Of a stretch of DNA of 13,001 bases, positions 7,485 through 13,001 are shown piece by piece. The notes under the pieces are model-generated. The model was not told the DNA's origin, did not search any database, and saw nothing but the letters and a program-made list of their open reading frames with translations. Origin of the DNA: Treponema sp. (GTDB taxonomy: Bacteria; Spirochaetota; Spirochaetia; Treponematales; Breznakiellaceae); NCBI GenBank assembly GCA_031266095.1, contig JAISBR010000046.1, forward strand, positions 1 through 13,001, given 5' to 3'. Every line of letters starts with the position of its first letter. Position 1 is the stretch's first letter. The translations under genes and the position numbers were made by a program.

Positions 7485-8713
7485 TAATTGAGCAGATCAA
7501 GAGGATCCACCGCCCGTCCGTTTTTATACACCGCAAAGTGGAGATGCGGACCGGTAGTGAGACCGGTATTGCCCATTTCCCCAATTTTGCTTCCCTGATT
7601 CACCTGCTCCCCCTGCTTGACCGAGATCACGGAGAGATGGGCGTACATGGTCTGATAGCCGCCGCTATGACTGAGGATGATAAATTTACCGAATGTGGCG
7701 TTGACCCCCACAGCAGACACGGAGCCGTCCGAGGCGGCCCTCACGGTAGTGCCTATGCCGCCCGACAGATCCAATGCCGCGTGAAAATGACGCTGCCCGG
7801 TGATAGGGCTGATCCTCCAGCCAAACCTGCTGGTAATCCGGCTTTTTACGGGGTAGATGAACAGTTGTTCTCCCAGGGCGCGCTTGAGCACTTCCGGGGC
7901 CATCCGCGCGCCGGGTATTATAAGCGTCTCGCCCGGGGTGATGGCGTCACTGCGGATATCATTGGCGTCAAGGATCACTTCCAGAGGTACGTCCATAGAT
8001 TTTGATATTTCCAGGAGGCTGTCTCCCTTTTTGACCGTATAGGGAATACCGTCCATATTGGGAATCCGCAGTATTTCCCCTTCCCGCAGCCGGCGGGCAT
8101 TGCTGATATTATTGGAGGCGATAATAGCGTCCATGGAAAGGGCGAATCTGGCGGCGATTTTGGATACAGAATCCCCCCTTTGTACCTTGTATGAGGACCA
8201 CTCAAAAGTTTCCATCAAATCCAGCGGTATTTCCTCTCCTCCCGTCTCGACGGTTTCCGCTTGGGCCCTAAACGAGGGAAGCCCGGCATAATACGCGAGA
8301 TTTCGTCGGCCTTCCGCGTCCGGGCCGGGCTGAAAGGCAAAAGTTTCCTGTGCGGGAAGAGAGAAGGAGATACCGTCCCAGTTCAGGGCCAAAAGAGATA
8401 TAACCAGGGTCCCCGCTATAACCGCGAGGCTCATCAGGGAAGGGATGGGAAAACTGAAGCCCTTACTCCGTGTCTCCGGCCTGCTCCGGGGCTTCTGTTC
8501 CTGCCCGCCCATGGTCACGACCTTGTGTTTTTGGGAAAATGAAAAACGGCGCTTACTGGGCCGGAAGGCCGGGCGCTTAGTATGGGCGGGTTTTTGCCGC
8601 ATCTGCCGGACAAAATTGGCGCCGTATACCGTCTGTTTCCGGTTTAAGGAAGTATATAAGAGTGAAGGTTTTCTTCGTTTTGCGACGTGTTGATCCTCAA
8701 AAATATTAACCAT
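7484..8713 (-). CDS. LysM-domain M23 family peptidoglycan endopeptidase
   Basis: 409 residues. A basic cytoplasmic tail (1-90, many Lys/Arg) precedes one membrane span (about 93-110) that anchors the protein with its bulk in the periplasm. Two LysM peptidoglycan-binding domains follow: about 175-218 (YKVQRGDSVSKIA) and 225-267 (YTVKKGDSLLEIS). A C-terminal M23/LytM zinc peptidase domain (about 285-405) cleaves peptide cross-links in peptidoglycan. Zinc ligands are H311 and D315 (FHAALD) and H392 (GPHLHF), with catalytic H359 in YAHL and H390 in the HxH motif. All are present, so the enzyme should be active. ATG 8713 is preferred as the longest start but has a weak Shine-Dalgarno; ATG 8512 (codon 68) would keep the membrane span and cannot be excluded. 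First gene of the minus-strand cluster, divergent from the signal peptidase gene by 46 nt. No convincing minus-strand promoter was found in that gap. Confidence 0.92.
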   Translation of the reverse strand: MVNIFEDQHVAKRRKPSLLYTSLNRKQTVYGANFVRQMRQKPAHTKRPAFRPSKRRFSFSQKHKVVTMGGQEQKPRSRPETRSKGFSFPIPSLMSLAVIAGTLVISLLALNWDGISFSLPAQETFAFQPGPDAEGRRNLAYYAGLPSFRAQAETVETGGEEIPLDLMETFEWSSYKVQRGDSVSKIAARFALSMDAIIASNNISNARRLREGEILRIPNMDGIPYTVKKGDSLLEISKSMDVPLEVILDANDIRSDAITPGETLIIPGARMAPEVLKRALGEQLFIYPVKSRITSRFGWRISPITGQRHFHAALDLSGGIGTTVRAASDGSVSAVGVNATFGKFIILSHSGGYQTMYAHLSVISVKQGEQVNQGSKIGEMGNTGLTTGPHLHFAVYKNGRAVDPLDLLN

Positions 8714-8722
8714 ACTGCTTTA

Positions 8723-8751
8723 TCGACATAAACAAACGGATAATTTATACT
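8723..8751 (+). promoter_or_regulatory. Promoter for the lepB-PBP-DUF115 unit
   Basis: TCGACA (8723-8728) and TATACT (8746-8751) are separated by exactly 17 nt, one mismatch each from the sigma-70 consensus. The -10 box ends 8 nt before the lepB ATG at 8760, predicting a transcription start at about 8758-8760 and hence a leaderless or almost leaderless mRNA. The element fills most of the 46-nt gap between the divergent genes, so it may interfere with transcription of the M23 gene on the other strand. Confidence 0.65.
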
Positions 8752-8759
8752 ACTTAGGT

Positions 8760-9134
8760 ATGGTAAAGGCGGCTCTGGGTGCCCTTGTAATGGCTGTCAT
8801 TATAAAATTATTTTTGGTTGATTTTATTATTGCTGAAGGCAGTTCTATGGCGCCGGCGATTACAAACGGCGCCGTCCTGGTTGTAAACCGGCTGCAATAT
8901 GGCCTGCGTTTTCCCTGGCAGCGGGCTTATCTGATCCGCTGGGCGCTGCCGAAAATAGGAGAAGTGGTGGTTTTTTACACCCCCTCGGGAGAACTTGCGG
9001 TAAAACGCTGCGCCGCTCTGACCGAACAGGGTGATTTTATCGTTGAAGGGGACAACAGCCTGCAGTCGTACGATTCCCGTTCCTATGGCCCGGTTTCGGC
9101 GGATAACACCATAGGGAAGGTTTTAGGTTATTAA
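8760..9134 (+). CDS. lepB: Compact signal peptidase I (S26 family)
   Basis: Membrane serine protease that removes signal peptides from exported proteins. An N-terminal membrane span (about 5-24) precedes the S26 boxes. Box B is GSSMAP with nucleophile S29. Box C is LVVNRLQYGLRFP. Box D is GEVVVFYTPSG...AVKR with general base K82. Box E is EGDNSLQSYDSRSYGPV (96-112). The Ser-Lys spacing of 53 residues resembles that of E. coli LepB. At only 124 residues it is much shorter than typical enzymes (about 180 or more), because it has one membrane span and ends soon after box E with no large inserted beta domain. The core looks complete, not truncated. The ATG has no good Shine-Dalgarno (TTAGG only 1-2 nt away) and follows a -10 box by 8 nt. 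Its stop codon directly abuts the next start. It may be an accessory rather than the main signal peptidase. Confidence 0.9.
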   Translation: MVKAALGALVMAVIIKLFLVDFIIAEGSSMAPAITNGAVLVVNRLQYGLRFPWQRAYLIRWALPKIGEVVVFYTPSGELAVKRCAALTEQGDFIVEGDNSLQSYDSRSYGPVSADNTIGKVLGY

Positions 9135-10979
9135 TTGAAGAATATCAACCGGCGATTCATCGTCTTTATATCTTTCCTGATCCTGGTCGCCCTGGCTTTA
9201 TTCGCCCACTACGCCATACTGATGCTGGGTGGGAGTCCCCCGCCGCCGCAGGCCCAATCCCGGCGTCTCTCGGAACGGGGGCCGATTCTGGATCGGAACG
9301 GCCGGTTTCTTGCCCTTCAAACCAGACTTGCTAATATTAGCGTATGGCGGCCTGAGATAGATGACCTTGCGGTTCTGGTGGAGGAGCTTTCCCCCATGCT
9401 GGAAATACCCGCCGCTGAGATTGAGGAACGGATCGTCGGTGCGCCCAGTGATTTTGTGTATATCAAAAGACAGGTAGATGAATCCACGATGAAGATGATA
9501 AACGCCGCCCGCTCTGCAGGCAAAATTCGAGGGGTAGGGGTGGAACCCATAGTGGGCAGGATCTACCCGGAGAAGACCCTTGCGAGCCAGATTATCGGTT
9601 TCGTGGGAGATGAAAATAACGGCCTGGCGGGAATAGAGTACGCTTTTGATGATGCACTGGCGGGAACAGCCGGGAAGGGCAGCGCGGTGGTACTGACCAT
9701 AGACGCCAATGTGCAGTACATTCTTGAGCGGATTGCCGGTCAAACCATGGAAGAAACCCAGGCGGAAGCGGTGATGATGCTCGCCATGGACCCCCGCAGC
9801 GGGGACATCCTGGGGTCGGCGTCATTGCCCGGTTTTGATCCCAATGATATCAGATCCTCCACCGAAACCGGGCGGATGGACCGGCCTGCTATCTGGGCCT
9901 ATGAACCCGGTTCAGTGTTCAAGATCTTTTCCATTGCGGCGCTGTTGGATTCGGGCGTTATCTCAGATAACTCAACCTTTATCTGCAATGGCTGGTATGA
10001 GCGGGTAACAAACCTGGGGGAGCGTATTCAGATCAACTGCCTTGGCGTACACGGCAGGGTAGGGCCAAGGGAGATCATCATCCATTCGTGTAACGCCGGT
10101 ACCGCCTACGCCTCCGACCGCCTGGAAAGCGGTGCGTTTTATGCGCTGCTGCAGGACTTCGGCTTCGGTTCCCGGACCGGAGCGGGGAACCCCGGCGAGA
10201 CCGCGGGCTTCCTCCGGCCGGCGGAACGCTGGTCAGAGCGTTCCAAGCCGACCATCGCCATGGGTCAGGAGATCGCCGTTTCCGCCATGCAGATGATCCA
10301 GGCCGCCAGCGCCGTGGCCAATGACGGCCTGCTTGTCCCTCCCCGAATCGTTTCTCATCTTGTTTCCGCCGATGGCAAAAATACCACACGCATGGACGGC
10401 GCCGCTACCCGGCGCGTACTCAAGCCCGAAACCGCCCGAGCAATGCGTTCATATATGGAAGACGTAACCTCCAGTATCGGTACAGGCTGGCGGGCGGCGG
10501 TAGAGGACCTTTCCCTGGCGGTCAAAACCGGTACCGCGCAGAGCATTGATCCCGAAACCGGGGCCTATTCGGAGACCGACTTTATCGCAAACTGTATCGC
10601 CCTCTTGCCCGCGGAATCCCCCTCGCTTATCCTCTACCTGGCAATCGTCAAACCCCAGGGTGAATATTTGGGCGGCCGTATCGCCGCTCCCCCTATTCGG
10701 GAAGCCGCCGAGGCGCTGGTAGATTACCTGGGCATTCCCCGGGGCCGTAACCCCCAGACAAGCCACCCCCCCTCAATAACCCTCCCTATCGATGAACTCC
10801 CGCCGGTGAGAGACCTGGTTCCGGACTTTACCGGCCTTGCCAAAAGGACGCTGCTGCCCCTGTTGCTGCGAAACGATATCCGGGTAGATATTCGCGGCGA
10901 CGGCTGGGTACGCCGTCAGTCTCCGCCGCCGGGGACGCCGATAAGACCCGATACGGTTATGGTACTGGAGCTGGAATGA
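9135..10979 (+). CDS. Class B penicillin-binding protein (FtsI/SpoVD-type transpeptidase) with PASTA domain
   Basis: 614 residues. A short basic N-terminus and one membrane span (about 8-30) anchor the protein. The periplasmic dimerisation/pedestal domain starts with RGPILDRNGRFLA (48-60). The transpeptidase domain carries all three penicillin-binding motifs: S260-V-F-K263 (nucleophile Ser), S318-C-N320 and K464-T-G466. It cross-links peptidoglycan stem peptides, in division or elongation. Residues about 555-614 (VPDFTGLAKRTLLP through PPPGTPIRPDTVMVLELE) look like a single PASTA domain, as in SpoVD/PBP2x relatives. The start is TTG at 9135, immediately after the lepB stop codon (no gap); a TAGG lies 7 nt upstream inside lepB. 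The basic-plus-hydrophobic N-terminus begins right at this TTG, supporting it. DUF115 follows 15 nt downstream. FtsI versus SpoVD naming cannot be settled from sequence alone. Confidence 0.94.
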   Translation: MKNINRRFIVFISFLILVALALFAHYAILMLGGSPPPPQAQSRRLSERGPILDRNGRFLALQTRLANISVWRPEIDDLAVLVEELSPMLEIPAAEIEERIVGAPSDFVYIKRQVDESTMKMINAARSAGKIRGVGVEPIVGRIYPEKTLASQIIGFVGDENNGLAGIEYAFDDALAGTAGKGSAVVLTIDANVQYILERIAGQTMEETQAEAVMMLAMDPRSGDILGSASLPGFDPNDIRSSTETGRMDRPAIWAYEPGSVFKIFSIAALLDSGVISDNSTFICNGWYERVTNLGERIQINCLGVHGRVGPREIIIHSCNAGTAYASDRLESGAFYALLQDFGFGSRTGAGNPGETAGFLRPAERWSERSKPTIAMGQEIAVSAMQMIQAASAVANDGLLVPPRIVSHLVSADGKNTTRMDGAATRRVLKPETARAMRSYMEDVTSSIGTGWRAAVEDLSLAVKTGTAQSIDPETGAYSETDFIANCIALLPAESPSLILYLAIVKPQGEYLGGRIAAPPIREAAEALVDYLGIPRGRNPQTSHPPSITLPIDELPPVRDLVPDFTGLAKRTLLPLLLRNDIRVDIRGDGWVRRQSPPPGTPIRPDTVMVLELE

Positions 10980-10994
10980 GCGTGAGAGACGGTA

Positions 10995-12857
10995 GTGTCA
11001 TTCTGGGAAACTAACAGCGCTATTCTTCGCCAGCGATACCCGGGCCTGCTTGAGGAACTCAGCCGGGAAGATGATGATACCCTCAGTCCGGAAGACATCT
11101 GCGTCCAGATCGCCGCCTCCGGCGCGCCAAGCCTGCGCTTACGGGGGCTGCATGTCCACTCGCCCCGGGATCCTGAGCGGGAAGGGCGGCGGCTGGCGGA
11201 AATGGTCAATGCCCCGGCCGGGAACGGTCCCGGCAGACGGTACGGTACGGTTATCATCCTTGGGTTCGGGCTGGGTTACGCCGCCGGGGCCGCCGCGGAA
11301 CTGGCCTGTGGCCGGCCCCTCGTCATTGTGGAGAAATACCGGGAACTGCTGCGCCGGGCGTTGAAATCGCGGGATTTACGGGACCTGCTTATGAAAGAAA
11401 ATATCGTGTTTGTCACCGGCGGTTCCGGCGCGGGAGTGACCACGGCCCTCTCTCTGTTTGAGAAAGCCGGGGAGGAACGATCCGCCCCGATTGTTATCCG
11501 TAACCGCGCGCTGATCAGCCTGGATGAGGAATGGTACGCCGCCGTAGAGGCCAATATCCGCAACTGGTACCTGCGGGACGATGTGAACAATGCTACCCTC
11601 AAGCGTTTCGGCAGACGCTGGGTCCGCAATCTTGCGCGTAATATGAGCGCCATTCGGGACCTGCCGGGTATTTCCCGGCTTACGGGGCTTGCCGCGGGCG
11701 AAGCCCTTCCGGTTTTTCTCGCCGCCGCCGGTCCCAGCCTGGACGATGTTAGCCCGTTCCTGCCGGAAATCCGCCGCCGCTGTGTACTGGTAGCGGTTGA
11801 CACCAATGTTCGTTTTTTGCTCAAGCATGGCGCCGATCCCGACTTTGTGCTGGTAGTGGACCCCCAGTTCTGGAACATCCGTCACCTGGACCGCTGTCCC
11901 GGTCCCCGTACCCGGCTTATTGCCGAGTCGGCGGTATACCCCCCGGCGTTACGGTTGCCCTTCAAGAGCGTCTACCTCTGCGGTTCCCTCTTCCCATTGG
12001 GGAACTTCATTGAACAGCGGGTGGATCCCAAGGGGATACTAGGAGCCGGTGGTTCGGTCGCCACTACGGCCTGGGATTTCGCCCGGATTCTCGGGGCGGA
12101 AACTATCTGGATCGCCGGTTTAGACCTGGCCTTTCCGGGCCTCAAAACCCATTTCCGGGGTGCTCTTTTCGAGGATCGGGCCCTCGCGGAAGCGAATCGC
12201 CTGGAGCCCGCCGAGACCTGGATAGTCCGGGCCCTCAGGGACGGTTTCCCGTTCCGCGCGCCGGCCGCTTCCGGCGGGCAAGTTCTCACGGATCGGCGGC
12301 TTTCACTCTATGCCGCCTGGTTCGAGAACCGCTTTCGCCGCTTCCCCCAGGTCCGCTGCCTGGGCCTTTCCGACAGCGGGCTGGTCATTGCGGGCCTGGA
12401 ACACGCTGTCATTGAAAGCCTCCTTGCGCTGCCTGACCGCCGTGAGGAGATAGACCGCCGCCTTGAGGCCGCCTGTTCCCGGCTTGAGGCGGATTTCTTC
12501 GATGCCGCCGAAACCCGCCGCCGGGCGGAACGCTACCAAAACGCCGTTACCGCCCTCCTCTCCGGCCTTGAGCGGATCAAAGCCGTCGCCGGAGCAGGCG
12601 CCCGGACCGCCGAGCGGGCGCTGCAAGAACCGTCCCCCGCACAAAGTTCCGTCCTCGCGGCCCTGGATGAGATCATCCGGACAATCACCCGCAGCGAGGT
12701 GAAAGACGCGGCCGGTTTTCTCTTTCCCCCCGATGCCCCGTCCACCGGCCACGCTGATCTTTTTCGTTCCTATCTCAGCTCCGCAGCACACTTCTTTAGT
12801 TCAGTGGCGGAGGCAGTGGAGTTCAATTTGCGGGAACTGGAAAAACAAAAATTTTGA
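10995..12857 (+). CDS. Maf/DUF115 protein (motility accessory factor-like, probable glycosyltransferase)
   Basis: 620 residues, cytoplasmic (no signal peptide or membrane span). The N-terminal half has a Rossmann-like phrase VIILGFGLGYAAG near residues 86-98, followed by LVIVEK and an RALKSRD stretch, as in the N-terminal domain of flagellar Maf proteins. The central MAF/DUF115 domain (about 235-420) shows AAAGPSLDD (G246 in the GPSL motif), VLVAVDTNVRFLL, and PDFVLVVDPQ with D283 and D289. The last 140 residues are helical and charged, likely coiled coil. Characterised Maf proteins transfer nonulosonic acids to flagellin; related archaeal MptE is a pterin pyrophosphokinase. For this protein, sugar transfer to flagellin or another envelope acceptor is inference. 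The start is GTG at 10995, 15 nt after the PBP stop, with a weak GAGA ribosome binding site. Placement behind cell-wall genes rather than flagellin genes is unusual. Last gene of the unit. Confidence 0.87.
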   Translation: MSFWETNSAILRQRYPGLLEELSREDDDTLSPEDICVQIAASGAPSLRLRGLHVHSPRDPEREGRRLAEMVNAPAGNGPGRRYGTVIILGFGLGYAAGAAAELACGRPLVIVEKYRELLRRALKSRDLRDLLMKENIVFVTGGSGAGVTTALSLFEKAGEERSAPIVIRNRALISLDEEWYAAVEANIRNWYLRDDVNNATLKRFGRRWVRNLARNMSAIRDLPGISRLTGLAAGEALPVFLAAAGPSLDDVSPFLPEIRRRCVLVAVDTNVRFLLKHGADPDFVLVVDPQFWNIRHLDRCPGPRTRLIAESAVYPPALRLPFKSVYLCGSLFPLGNFIEQRVDPKGILGAGGSVATTAWDFARILGAETIWIAGLDLAFPGLKTHFRGALFEDRALAEANRLEPAETWIVRALRDGFPFRAPAASGGQVLTDRRLSLYAAWFENRFRRFPQVRCLGLSDSGLVIAGLEHAVIESLLALPDRREEIDRRLEAACSRLEADFFDAAETRRRAERYQNAVTALLSGLERIKAVAGAGARTAERALQEPSPAQSSVLAALDEIIRTITRSEVKDAAGFLFPPDAPSTGHADLFRSYLSSAAHFFSSVAEAVEFNLRELEKQKF

Positions 12858-12885
12858 TTACGGCCGTTTTTTTTCGGAACCCCTC

Positions 12886-12914
12886 TTGACAAAGGCTGCG
12901 AGAAAAGGTATATT
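12886..12914 (+). promoter_or_regulatory. Near-consensus sigma-70 promoter for the gene beyond the right edge
   Basis: A perfect -35 TTGACA (12886-12891), a 17-nt spacer and a -10 TATATT (12909-12914, one mismatch) form the strongest promoter match in the window. It lies 28 nt past the DUF115 stop codon. The predicted transcription start is near 12921-12922, inside or next to the dyad described below. Confidence 0.78.
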
Positions 12915-12921
12915 AAACTCA

Positions 12922-12937
12922 CCGTCAGTACAGACGG
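12922..12937 (+). promoter_or_regulatory. Operator-like dyad at the predicted transcription start
   Basis: CCGTC-AGTACA-GACGG is a 5-bp inverted repeat around a self-complementary GTAC centre; only the two A bases flanking GTAC break full symmetry. It begins 7 nt after the -10 box. It could be a repressor operator or a small 5' hairpin; no binding protein is identifiable. Confidence 0.4.
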
Positions 12938-12938
12938 C

Positions 12939-12983
12939 ATGGATATCGATTTACCGGGTTTGCAGAACAATCTTTCAGGGTAA
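12939..12983 (+). CDS. 14-codon leader ORF, possible upstream peptide
   Basis: ATG at 12939 opens a 14-residue frame (MDIDLPGLQNNLSG) ending in TAA at 12981-12983. It starts about 17 nt after the predicted transcription start and ends 7 nt before a possible TTG start of the next gene. It has a poor Shine-Dalgarno and no run of a single amino acid that would suggest classic attenuation. It may be chance. Confidence 0.25.
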   Translation: MDIDLPGLQNNLSG

Positions 12984-12990
12984 CATATCT

Positions 12991-13001
12991 TTGAAAAAGG
13001 C
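12991..13001 (+). CDS. Possible start of next gene (first codons only)
   Basis: TTG at 12991 followed by two Lys codons would encode MKK, a common N-terminus for exported proteins. An AGGG lies 10 nt upstream (12977-12980). Only 11 bases are visible, so the frame cannot be confirmed and no product can be named. Confidence 0.3.

Noticed and set aside
7460..8005. 181-codon plus-strand frame inside the LysM/M23 gene
   Set aside because: Antisense to the intact zinc peptidase domain; no domain of its own.
10976..11014. ATG overlapping the PBP stop codon (ATGA) as a start for DUF115
   Set aside because: It is out of frame with DUF115 and stops after 12 codons; the GTG at 10995 is the in-frame start.
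12858..12885. T8 run after ACGGCCGT as a terminator for the DUF115 unit
   Set aside because: The palindrome ACGGCCGT has no loop and cannot form a stable hairpin; only the T-run is present, so no terminator is called.
1..13001. CRISPR array, tRNA/rRNA genes, insertion sequences, phage attachment sites, toxin-antitoxin pair
   Set aside because: Looked for regular direct repeats, tRNA-like cloverleaf elements, transposase motifs and terminal inverted repeats by eye; none seen. The two small proteins at 7083-7439 are not a recognisable toxin-antitoxin pair.

Overview
The window looks like chromosomal DNA from a free-living or gut-associated spirochaete, probably a Treponema-like lineage with fairly high GC. 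This rests on four things: the hybrid-kinase linker and receiver style, a Maf/DUF115 protein beside cell-wall genes, a propeller plus NodB-like exported protein, and class II xylose isomerase with xylulokinase. No rRNA, tRNA or species marker is present, so the taxonomy is inference. Nothing suggests a mobile element, CRISPR array or phage. The gene set is mostly housekeeping and metabolic, with one less ordinary envelope cluster.

Layout, left to right. (1) 1-1806 (+): the C-terminal part of a hybrid sensor kinase (HATPase, receiver, Hpt); its sensor and H-box lie off the left edge. (2) 1821-4756 (+): a xylose catabolic unit with a sigma-70-type promoter, xylB and xylA. A weak hairpin lies at the convergent junction after xylA. 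(3) 8713 down to 4850 (-): four closely spaced genes. They encode a LysM/M23 peptidoglycan endopeptidase, a 43-residue single-span membrane peptide, a 63-residue coiled-coil protein, and a large exported beta-propeller protein with a NodB-like domain. That NodB domain has lost all the metal ligands expected of a polysaccharide deacetylase. (4) 8723-12857 (+), divergent from group 3: a compact signal peptidase I, a class B penicillin-binding protein with a C-terminal PASTA domain, and a Maf/DUF115 protein, almost without gaps. (5) 12886-13001: a near-consensus promoter, an operator-like dyad, a 14-codon leader ORF and possibly the first codons of the next gene.

How the genes work together: XylA and XylB convert D-xylose to D-xylulose 5-phosphate. 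The two divergent units in the right two thirds both serve the cell envelope, one through peptidoglycan cleavage and exported proteins, the other through preprotein processing, septal or elongation cross-linking and probable glycosyl transfer. The most interesting material is the minus-strand cluster (active hydrolase, two tiny proteins, dead deacetylase). Also notable are two promoters whose -10 boxes sit only 8-9 nt from the start codon, which suggests leaderless or nearly leaderless transcripts.
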